Origin: JBGZEX01 sp041846495
Lineage (GTDB): Bacteria; Bacteroidota; Bacteroidia; Bacteroidales; Marinifilaceae
DNA length: 14,560 nt
Direction: 5' to 3'
Assembly: GCA_041846495.1 (NCBI GenBank)
Contig: JBGZEX010000033.1
Coordinates: 1-14,560, forward strand
Of this stretch, positions 1 through 6,139 are shown piece after piece. Position numbers and translations under genes: made by a program. Position 1 is the stretch's first letter. Every line of letters starts with the position of its first letter. The notes beneath the pieces were generated by a model. It worked only from the letters and a program-made list of their open reading frames with translations, was not told where the DNA came from and searched no databases.

Positions 1-1404
1 CTATCCGACATATTGAACGATACGGAAGCCACGGACAACGACAAATTCGTGGCACACACCATGCTGATGAATCAGGTCGTAGCGGCGGAAGGCGAACTCC
101 CCACATGTCAGGATACGGGTACGGCCATCGTAATCGGGAAAAAAGGGGAATGCGTATGGACCGGATGCAATGATGCCGAAGCGCTCAGCAAAGGAGTCTA
201 CAACACCTATAAGGAACGGAATCTGCGTTATTCTCAAGTCGTTCCTTTTTCCGTTTTGGAAGAGAAAAACAGCGGCACCAATCTTCCGGCACAAATCGAC
301 ATTTATGCCGGGGAAGGGAATAGATACGAATTTCTATTTATCACCAAAGGAGGCGGTTCCGCCAATAAAACGTTTTTATACCAGCAAACCAAAGCTCTTC
401 TGACGGAAGAAGCTCTTACGAAATTCATCAAAGAAAAAGTAAGGGATTTGGGTACTTCGGCCTGCCCTCCCTATCATTTGGCTTTGGTAATCGGGGGAAG
501 TTCCGCCGAAGCCTGTCTTACGGCCGTAAAAAAAGCTTCCGCCGGTTATTACGACAATCTCCCGGAATCGGGAAACGAAGGCGGACGGGCTTTCAGAGAC
601 CGGGAATGGGAAGAAAAAGTCTTGAAAATATGCAGGGAGACCGGCATAGGTGCCCAATTCGGAGGGAAATATTTAGTCCACGACGTGAGAGTCGTCCGGC
701 TTCCCCGCCATGCGGCCTCATGTCCCGTAGGTTTAGGGGTGAGTTGCAGTGCCGACCGGAATATCAAGGCAAAAATCACGGAAGAAGGAATCTTCCTCGA
801 AGAATTGGAGAAAAACCCGGCACGTTTCCTTCCGCCCTCTTCCCCCGCCCTCAAACCGGCCGTAAACATAGACCTCGATCGTCCCATAGAAGAAGTGCTT
901 GAGGAATTGAACAAATACCCCATAAAAACCCGGCTCAACCTTTCGGGTACCCTAATTGTGGCCAGAGACATCGCACACGCCCGGATAAAAGCCATGCTCG
1001 ACTCCGGATGCCCCATGCCCGAATACTTCAAAAAACATCCCGTTTATTATGCGGGACCTGCCAAAACGCCCAAAGGAATGGCATCCGGAAGTTTCGGTCC
1101 CACCACAGCCGGACGTATGGACCCCTACGTAGACCTCTTCCAATCCTTAGGAGCCTCGCTCATCATGGTAGCCAAAGGGAACCGTTCGCAAGCCGTGACC
1201 GATGCATGCAAAAAATACGGCGGTTTTTATCTCGGCTCCATAGGAGGACCGGCGGCGGTTTTGGCCAAAGAGAGCATAAAATCCGTGGAAGTTCTCGATT
1301 TCGAAGAACTCGGCATGGAAGCCGTACGTAAAATAAGAGTGGAAAACTTCCCGGCTTTCATCATTGTAGACAATAAAGGAAACGATTTTTTTCAACTTTT
1401 ATAA
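1..1404 (+). CDS. Class I fumarate hydratase, 5'-truncated by window edge
   Basis: Interconverts fumarate and malate with a [4Fe-4S] cluster, in the cytoplasm, as part of the TCA cycle or the reductive branch to succinate. The frame is open from base 1 and 467 residues are visible. The family usually has about 540, so roughly 75 N-terminal residues lie outside the window. The TTG at 13 is internal and is not the start. Both halves of the single-chain enzyme are present. The three cluster cysteines of class I fumarases are visible at visible residues 36 (CQDTG), 155 (ACPPYH) and 241 (RHAASCPVG), followed by GVSCSADRN. The C-terminal half has the TTAGRMDPYVD and GGPAAVLA stretches typical of the fumarase C domain. 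The stop lies 6 nt before the LolD-like gene, so the two are probably cotranscribed. I see no frameshift. The family is certain; which paralogue (fumA or fumB type) cannot be told. Confidence 0.95.
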   Translation, partial: LSDILNDTEATDNDKFVAHTMLMNQVVAAEGELPTCQDTGTAIVIGKKGECVWTGCNDAEALSKGVYNTYKERNLRYSQVVPFSVLEEKNSGTNLPAQIDIYAGEGNRYEFLFITKGGGSANKTFLYQQTKALLTEEALTKFIKEKVRDLGTSACPPYHLALVIGGSSAEACLTAVKKASAGYYDNLPESGNEGGRAFRDREWEEKVLKICRETGIGAQFGGKYLVHDVRVVRLPRHAASCPVGLGVSCSADRNIKAKITEEGIFLEELEKNPARFLPPSSPALKPAVNIDLDRPIEEVLEELNKYPIKTRLNLSGTLIVARDIAHARIKAMLDSGCPMPEYFKKHPVYYAGPAKTPKGMASGSFGPTTAGRMDPYVDLFQSLGASLIMVAKGNRSQAVTDACKKYGGFYLGSIGGPAAVLAKESIKSVEVLDFEELGMEAVRKIRVENFPAFIIVDNKGNDFFQLL

Positions 1405-1410
1405 AACGGC

Positions 1411-2061
1411 ATGATTGAACTGAAGGACATTCGTAAAAGCTACGGCTCCCTCGAAGTGCTCAAAGGAATCGATATGCATATCTCCAAAGGGGAAGTGGTT
1501 TCCATCGTGGGAGCAAGCGGTGCGGGGAAAACCACCCTTCTGCAAATCATCGGCACCCTGGATCGTCCCGATTGCGGGGAAGTCTTGTTCGAAGGAGAAA
1601 ACATATTTTCGCTTTCCGACAAAAAATTGGATTTATTCCGTAACCGTCACATCGGTTTCGTATTCCAATTCCACCATCTCCTTCCCGAATTCACAGCCCT
1701 CGAAAACATCTGTATGCCGGCATGGATAAAAGGAAGAGAAAAAAAGGAAGCCGAAAATTCGGCTTACGAATTATTGGAATATTTGGAAATCCGGGACAGA
1801 GCCGCACACAAACCCGGCGAATTATCCGGAGGCGAACAACAAAGGGTGGCCGTAGCCAGAGCTTTAATCAACAATCCGATGATCGTCCTGGCCGACGAAC
1901 CCTCGGGCAATCTCGATTCGCATACGAAAAAACAACTCCACCGTCTCTTCTTCAAACTCCGGAAAGAATACGGCCAGACTTTCCTTATCGTCACCCACGA
2001 TAACGAATTGGCCACCTTGTCGGACCGTTGCATTCGATTAAAGGACGGAAAAATAAACTAA
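1411..2061 (+). CDS. lolD: LolD-like ABC transporter ATP-binding protein
   Basis: An ABC ATPase of 216 residues from the LolD/MacB/FtsE branch, which powers lipoprotein release from the inner membrane or related mechanotransmission at the cytoplasmic face. All motifs are present: Walker A GASGAGKTT at 34-42, Q-loop Q86 followed by FHHLLPEFTALEN (typical of LolD), signature LSGGEQQ at 138-144, Walker B IVLADEP at 158-164, D-loop SGNLD at 165-169 and switch histidine H196 in VTHD. It starts 6 nt after the fumarase stop, which suggests cotranscription with a metabolic gene rather than with its permease. No LolC/E-like permease occurs in the window. The family is certain. The LolD role is inferred from the Q-loop region and the length; other members of the LolD/MacB group remain possible. 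Confidence 0.85.
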   Translation: MIELKDIRKSYGSLEVLKGIDMHISKGEVVSIVGASGAGKTTLLQIIGTLDRPDCGEVLFEGENIFSLSDKKLDLFRNRHIGFVFQFHHLLPEFTALENICMPAWIKGREKKEAENSAYELLEYLEIRDRAAHKPGELSGGEQQRVAVARALINNPMIVLADEPSGNLDSHTKKQLHRLFFKLRKEYGQTFLIVTHDNELATLSDRCIRLKDGKIN

Positions 2062-2076
2062 AATATCCTCAAAATA

Positions 2077-2106
2077 TTTTATAATGAATGTTTTTAATTA
2101 CCTTTG
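2077..2106 (+). promoter_or_regulatory. Putative Bacteroidota-type promoter of the FKBP pair
   Basis: TACCTTTG at 2099-2106 matches the Bacteroides -7 consensus TAnnTTTG. A T-rich TTTTA sequence lies 17-18 nt upstream at 2077-2081, a weak match to the -33 TTTG/TTG element. It is 24 nt before the chosen ATG at 2131, in the only sizeable gap on this side of the FKBP genes. This is motif evidence only. Confidence 0.55.
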
Positions 2107-2130
2107 CAGCATAATTTAAATATCTTTTTA

Positions 2131-2736
2131 ATGGAAAATACGGAAAGAGAGTCCGGCAAAATAAGTTATTGTTTCGGTCTCAGCGTAGCCAGCAGTTTGA
2201 TCACTTCGGGAGTCACCTCTCTCGACATAGAAGATTTCACAAAAGCACTGACTACGGTATTCGAGGGTGAGAAACCGGAAATATCCCCGGAAGAAGCCAA
2301 TCGCATCCTGCAGTCCCATTTCACACGACTCCAACGGGAGAAAGGCGACAAAGCCATGGCGGCAGGAAAAGAGTTTCTAAAAAACAATTCCGAAAAACCC
2401 GGAGTAACGACCCTTGCGAGCGGATTGCAATATAAAATATTAAAAGAAGGGAAAGGAAAGAAACCGACGGCTAGAGACAATGTAAAATGTCATTACGAAG
2501 GACGTTTGATCTCGGGAGAGGTTTTCGATTCTTCGATTCGCAGAGGACAACCTGCCGAATTTCCCGTAAACGGAGTCATAAAAGGCTGGGTGGAAGCCCT
2601 CCAACTGATGAATACGGGCTCCAAATGGCAACTTTACATCCCTTCGGATCTGGCTTACGGAAAAACCGGAGCCGGCAGCAGCATAGGTCCGAACGAGACT
2701 TTAATATTCGATGTAGAACTTTTAGATATCGTATAA
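2131..2736 (+). CDS. fklB: FKBP-type peptidyl-prolyl cis-trans isomerase, FklB-like, no signal peptide
   Basis: Catalyses prolyl cis-trans isomerisation. The protein has 201 residues: an N-terminal helical FKBP_N domain (about 1-90) and a C-terminal FKBP domain (about 105-201). The pocket residues known from FKBP12 are all visible: Tyr in HYEGR, Phe-Asp in VFDSS, Phe in AEFPVNGVI, Trp in KGW, Tyr in DLAYG and Phe in LIFDVELLD. I chose the ATG at 2131. The frame could start at a TTG at 2104, but that codon lies inside the predicted -7 box. There is no hydrophobic leader, so it is probably cytoplasmic. Length and domain order match E. coli FklB closely. The next gene, 16 nt downstream, is a paralogue with a lipoprotein signal. 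Confidence 0.88.
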   Translation: MENTERESGKISYCFGLSVASSLITSGVTSLDIEDFTKALTTVFEGEKPEISPEEANRILQSHFTRLQREKGDKAMAAGKEFLKNNSEKPGVTTLASGLQYKILKEGKGKKPTARDNVKCHYEGRLISGEVFDSSIRRGQPAEFPVNGVIKGWVEALQLMNTGSKWQLYIPSDLAYGKTGAGSSIGPNETLIFDVELLDIV

Positions 2737-2752
2737 TATAATCAACATTACA

Positions 2753-3469
2753 ATGAAAACACAAAATCTTATTTTAACTCTATGTGCATTTGCTTTATCA
2801 ATTGCAAGTTGTAATAACAGCGCTTTGGAATCCACCACAGCAACTCTAAGTTCCGACAAAGATACGGCAAGTTATTACATCGGCTATATGTACGGGAAAC
2901 AGTTTGCGGATCTCAATTTCAAGGAACTCAACAAAAAAGCATTTATTGCCGGTATAAACAAAGCTCTCGGCAATGAAGACGAAGATAAGGATATGGAGAA
3001 AATGAATATGTTCCTACATAATTTCTTCAATAAACTTTCCATAAAATTAGCTGAAGACAATCTTGAAAAAGGTAAAAAATTCATGGAGGAAAATGCAAAA
3101 AAACAAGGCGTTAAAACACTTACGGACAGCAGTAGCGTACAGTATAAGGTAATAGCCGAAGGAAACGGCGCTAAACCCACAATGGACGATAAAGTAAAAG
3201 TTCACTATGCCGGACGGCTCATCAACGGCAAAGAATTCGATTCTTCCATCAAAAGAGGAGAACCTACGGAATTCTTCTTGAGACAGGTAATTCCGGGATG
3301 GGCGGAAGCCCTCACCCATATGCCCGTAGGTTCCAAATGGGAAGTTTATATTCCTTCCGATTTGGCTTACGGCCCCAGAGGTGCAAGAGGAGCTATCGGC
3401 CCCAACGAAACTCTCATATTCGAAATCGAATTACTGGATATCACAACTCCGGAAGAAGAAAAAAAATAA
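2753..3469 (+). CDS. FKBP-type peptidyl-prolyl isomerase lipoprotein (FkpA/Mip-like)
   Basis: A prolyl isomerase and probable folding chaperone of the cell envelope, 238 residues. The N-terminus is a type II signal peptide with lipobox SIASC and lipidated Cys20. No acidic or charged cluster follows the cysteine (CNNSALES), so it lacks an obvious Bacteroidota surface-export signal and probably faces the periplasm. The FKBP_N-like helical region spans about 35-120 and the FKBP domain about 140-230. The domain keeps Tyr (HYAGR), Phe-Asp (EFDSS), Phe (TEFFLRQVI), Trp (PGW), Tyr (DLAYG) and Phe (LIFEIELLD). The tail is rich in Glu and Lys. It lies 16 nt behind the first FKBP gene and its catalytic domain is clearly paralogous, which points to a tandem duplication with re-targeting. 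The pair ends at the hairpin terminator at 3487. Confidence 0.92.
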   Translation: MKTQNLILTLCAFALSIASCNNSALESTTATLSSDKDTASYYIGYMYGKQFADLNFKELNKKAFIAGINKALGNEDEDKDMEKMNMFLHNFFNKLSIKLAEDNLEKGKKFMEENAKKQGVKTLTDSSSVQYKVIAEGNGAKPTMDDKVKVHYAGRLINGKEFDSSIKRGEPTEFFLRQVIPGWAEALTHMPVGSKWEVYIPSDLAYGPRGARGAIGPNETLIFEIELLDITTPEEEKK

Positions 3470-3486
3470 ATTAATCGAACACATCT

Positions 3487-3525
3487 AAAAGGACTGTCTA
3501 CACTTATTTCCCGGACAGTCCTTTT
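3487..3525 (+). terminator. Intrinsic terminator after the FKBP pair
   Basis: A perfect 12-bp inverted repeat: AAAAGGACTGTC at 3487-3498 and GACAGTCCTTTT at 3514-3525, with a 15-nt loop, followed by a T-rich tail (AATTTT). It starts 17 nt after the second FKBP stop. Because the arms begin with A4 and end with T4 it could also work weakly on the minus strand. Its 3' edge is only 13 bases from the next ATG at 3539. Confidence 0.85.
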
Positions 3526-3538
3526 AATTTTCAAAAAT

Positions 3539-3928
3539 ATGAACTACGAAATTTGCGGCAAACTCATCGTAAAAGAAGACACACAGATTATAAGCGATCG
3601 TTTCCAAAAACGGGAATTCGTAATCGAGGTGGAAAACGACAGGAATAATCAATGGAACGACTTTATAAAGATACAACTCACTCAGGATCGATGCGATCTT
3701 TTAGAAAATATCGACTTGAATGAAAATATAAAAGTATACTTTAATCTAAGGGGGCGGAAATGGGAAAACAAAGGCAGTATTTCTTATTTTACAAATATCG
3801 AAGCCTGGCGCATCGAACATATGAACGAAAGAAAACAATCGGCTGAAATACCCGAAATGCCCGACCTTGCCTCTTACACGATAGAAGATGTTCCTGCGGA
3901 TTTCGAAGACGACAACCTCCCTTTTTAA
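3539..3928 (+). CDS. DUF3127-like OB-fold protein with SSB-type C-terminal tip
   Basis: A small protein of 129 residues, probably cytoplasmic. Residues 1 to about 98 have the alternating pattern of a single OB-fold and resemble the Bacteroidota DUF3127 family (start GKLIVKED, middle KREFVIEV, end TNIEAWRIE). A short acidic linker follows, and the last residues are FEDDNLPF. An acidic run ending in Pro-Phe is the hallmark by which bacterial SSB recruits repair and replication proteins, so a role in single-stranded nucleic acid binding with partner recruitment is inferred. It is much shorter than canonical SSB (about 150-180 residues) and has a different OB core. There is no clear Shine-Dalgarno sequence and the leader after the terminator is only 13 bases. 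Its stop interlocks tail to tail with the CvfB-like gene. The family call comes from memory of the pattern and was not searched. Confidence 0.75.
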   Translation: MNYEICGKLIVKEDTQIISDRFQKREFVIEVENDRNNQWNDFIKIQLTQDRCDLLENIDLNENIKVYFNLRGRKWENKGSISYFTNIEAWRIEHMNERKQSAEIPEMPDLASYTIEDVPADFEDDNLPF

Positions 3929-4788
3929 ATATCGTTATCCCGGATGCGAAGCAATATCCCGGATGCTTTCAATTCTATAATATTTCTGGAAAAAAGATAT
4001 CCCAAAGCCATTTTATACGTTTTTTTACTGCATCCGTAAATACGGTATATATCTTCGGGAGAAGATTTATCCGTAAGCCCGGAACATCCTCCGGATTCCC
4101 GCAACTTCCCGACAATAAGAGCCGCTACCGTTTCCACCTTGTTTTTATAACCCATAGGCTGCAAACTGATATCTATCTTACCGTCTTTTCTCACTTGTTT
4201 CACATAAGCCTCCGTCTCCTCCCCTATTTTCAGTTCTCCGAATATCTCATTGGCATAAGCCAAGCCTCGATATCCCTCACCTACAACCATTTCATATCCC
4301 AGTCCGGTCTTTCTAAAAACGACGGCCCTGACTTTTTCATTCCTTTTATAAGAGGGTATGCTTCCGGAATTAAAGAAACGCTCCAACCGCATGGAGGCGA
4401 CAATACGACAGGTCTCCTCATCCACATAAACATAAACCGCCACCGGCCTTCCCACAGAGGGTTCTCCCCTCTGTTCCCTATAGGGCAGCAATAAATCTTT
4501 TCGCAACCCCCAATCCAAAAAAACTCCGTAATCGTTAACCGCTACAACTTTCAACGAAGCGAAATCCCCCACCTTGGCATAAGGACGTTCCGTCGTAGCC
4601 ACAATCCTGTCCTCCGAATCGAAATATACAAAAACCTCTATCTCATCTCCTATCGATATATCCCGGGGAACATACTCCCGGGGCAAAAGGATTTCGCCCC
4701 ATTCCCGTCCTCCGTCGAGATAAGCGCCGAAATCCAGTAACTTTACGACTTTCAGTCTGTTATAATCCCCTAAATTTATCATTTTCAT
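3925..4788 (-). CDS. CvfB-like S1-domain RNA-binding protein
   Basis: A 287-residue protein like the CvfB/YitL family: tandem S1-type OB folds followed by a winged-helix-like C-terminus, RNA-binding and affecting gene expression in the cytoplasm. The first S1-like repeat contains GAYLDGG and GEILLPREYVP. The second contains DYGVFLDWG and LLLPYREQRG. A third lies near GYRGLAYANEIFGE, and the C-terminal segment with PEDIYRIYGCSKKTYKMALG resembles the winged helix. The ORF is open further upstream, but the ATG at 4788 is preferred: it makes an ATGA overlap with the TcdA stop, as at the other junctions of this operon. A second ATG two codons on (4782) is possible. It is the last gene of the four-gene operon. 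No terminator follows its stop, because the opposite gene begins at once. Confidence 0.85.
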   Translation of the reverse strand: MKMINLGDYNRLKVVKLLDFGAYLDGGREWGEILLPREYVPRDISIGDEIEVFVYFDSEDRIVATTERPYAKVGDFASLKVVAVNDYGVFLDWGLRKDLLLPYREQRGEPSVGRPVAVYVYVDEETCRIVASMRLERFFNSGSIPSYKRNEKVRAVVFRKTGLGYEMVVGEGYRGLAYANEIFGELKIGEETEAYVKQVRKDGKIDISLQPMGYKNKVETVAALIVGKLRESGGCSGLTDKSSPEDIYRIYGCSKKTYKMALGYLFSRNIIELKASGILLRIRDNDI

Positions 4789-5510
4789 ATTTTTACGCCG
4801 GATATCAAATCCCGAATAACGACGGAAGCGGCAAAACAACCGAATACGGAAGGCATATAAGAAATCGTACCTACATTCGATCTCTTATGGATTTCTTCCG
4901 CATTTACGACGGAGTTTTTGTCCGTCGATTCGGTGGAAAACACTACCTTCACGCCTTCGTATATGCCTAAACGGTGAAGTCTTTTTCTCACCATACGCGC
5001 CAAAGCGCAATTGAAAGAATCCGAAATATCGCCTATCCGCACCTGCTCGGGAGCATATTTCCCACCCGACCCCATAAGGCTTACGAGAGGAATCCCTCTT
5101 TTCACACATTCGTAAATCAGAAAAACCTTGGGTGCAAGGGTATCTATGGCGTCTACCACATAATCAAAAGAATATCTTTCGAAAAAATCCCGAAGCAAAT
5201 CGTCTTTCAAAAAATCGCTTACCGTCTCGATTCGTATTTCGGGATTGATATCCCGACAACGTTCGGACATTACTTCGGTCTTAAGTTTTCCCAATGTAGA
5301 ATCCAATGCAAGCAACTGCCTGTTCTTATTCGTCTTCTCCACCCTGTCACCATCCACAAGAATCATTCTGCCCACACCGGAGCGGCATATGAGTTCGGCT
5401 GCATAAGCCCCCACGCCCCCCAATCCGACGACGGCAACGGACGAATCCGCCAATATATCCGATTTTTCTTCTCCCAAAAGCATCCGGGTCCTATGCGTCC
5501 ATTCATTCAT
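4785..5510 (-). CDS. tcdA: tRNA threonylcarbamoyladenosine dehydratase (TcdA/CsdL)
   Basis: An E1-like (ThiF/MoeB) ATP-dependent enzyme that cyclises t6A at position 37 of ANN-decoding tRNAs to ct6A. It has 241 residues. The opening WTHRTRMLLGEE is the usual TcdA N-terminus. The nucleotide-binding loop GLGGVGA is at 29-35, DGDRVEKTNKNRQ lies in the adenylation region, and VVDAIDTLAPK and SLMGSGGKYAPEQV follow as in TcdA. It lacks the zinc-binding CxxC pairs of ThiF/MoeB, which supports TcdA. E. coli TcdA has about 268 residues, so this one is slightly short at the C-terminus. Its start overlaps the TatD stop by ATGA and its own stop overlaps the next start in the same way. In E. coli this protein associates with the CsdA-CsdE cysteine desulfurase system, which makes its operon with a cysteine desulfidase notable. 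Confidence 0.93.
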   Translation of the reverse strand: MNEWTHRTRMLLGEEKSDILADSSVAVVGLGGVGAYAAELICRSGVGRMILVDGDRVEKTNKNRQLLALDSTLGKLKTEVMSERCRDINPEIRIETVSDFLKDDLLRDFFERYSFDYVVDAIDTLAPKVFLIYECVKRGIPLVSLMGSGGKYAPEQVRIGDISDSFNCALARMVRKRLHRLGIYEGVKVVFSTESTDKNSVVNAEEIHKRSNVGTISYMPSVFGCFAASVVIRDLISGVKI

Positions 5511-6139
5511 GACAAACCGTTAAACACCTTGTTAAAATTCGATTCTACTACTGCAACCACCTCCTCTAAAGGTACTCCCAATATACGAGATGCCTCTCGA
5601 TACACGACCTCGATTTTCAAGCCGGAAACATCGGTTTCCAAAAAAAGCCGGGAGGGGTATATTCTATGCAATAAATTCCCTGCATGACTTCCTCTCTTGA
5701 GCAAAGCCGAACCCAAAGATAAAAAAAATCCTTTCCTGCTCAAGAGCATATCGAGGATATTTTCATTATTATTATAACCGTGAACAATCCAGGGTAGCGA
5801 AGGCGAAAGAGCGTTATATGCAGTCAGCAGCTCGGGATAAGCTCTTACGCAATGGATTATAAGCGGTATGCGATAAGTCTCCGACAAACCGATCTGCCTT
5901 TTAAACCACAGGTATTGAATATCCATGGGCACCGAACTTCTTCTGTCCAGTCCGCACTCTCCGAGGGCAAGGATTTTCCCTTTACGACAATCCTCCTCCA
6001 AAGCTTTGAAATCATCTTCCGCCGGAATTTCCATGGGATGAATCCCCCGAACCCCCAACTCCATACATCCCTTGTCCCCGTATATCCGGATAAGATTTCC
6101 GCCCGAAGAATCATGGGTATGTATATCGATAAAACTCAT
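5507..6139 (-). CDS. TatD-family metal-dependent hydrolase (putative DNase)
   Basis: A TIM-barrel metallohydrolase related to TatD/YcfH, which acts as a 3'-5' exonuclease or on other phosphoesters in the cytoplasm. It has 210 residues, shorter than the usual 255-265. The metal ligands are still recognisable: HTH at 7-9, Glu61 in GECGLD, His96 in IIHC, His120 in IVHGYN and Asp170 in LETDVSG. The common HCF at the fourth site is replaced by HGY. I chose the ATG at 6139, five codons inside the longest frame, because it overlaps the previous stop as ATGA and puts the HxH motif at the usual distance from the N-terminus. A short loop-trimmed TatD beside TcdA is, as far as I remember, common in Bacteroidales. 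The true substrate is unknown. Confidence 0.87.
   Translation of the reverse strand: MSFIDIHTHDSSGGNLIRIYGDKGCMELGVRGIHPMEIPAEDDFKALEEDCRKGKILALGECGLDRRSSVPMDIQYLWFKRQIGLSETYRIPLIIHCVRAYPELLTAYNALSPSLPWIVHGYNNNENILDMLLSRKGFFLSLGSALLKRGSHAGNLLHRIYPSRLFLETDVSGLKIEVVYREASRILGVPLEEVVAVVESNFNKVFNGLS

Noticed and set aside
549..1031. Open frame of 160 codons antisense to fumarase
   Set aside because: It lies wholly within the conserved fumarase sequence, is rich in Ser, Arg and Pro, and has no family resemblance.
2060..2080. AT-only hairpin (AAAATAT, 7-nt loop, ATATTTT) as a terminator after the LolD-like gene
   Set aside because: The stem has no GC pair and no T-run follows; it also overlaps the presumed -33 region. 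It is too weak to call.
4974..5687. Open frame of 237 codons on the plus strand, antisense to tcdA and tatD
   Set aside because: Both minus-strand genes have full family motifs over this stretch. The plus-strand frame has no recognisable domain, is rich in His, Ser and Arg, and has no ribosome site. It is a shadow frame.
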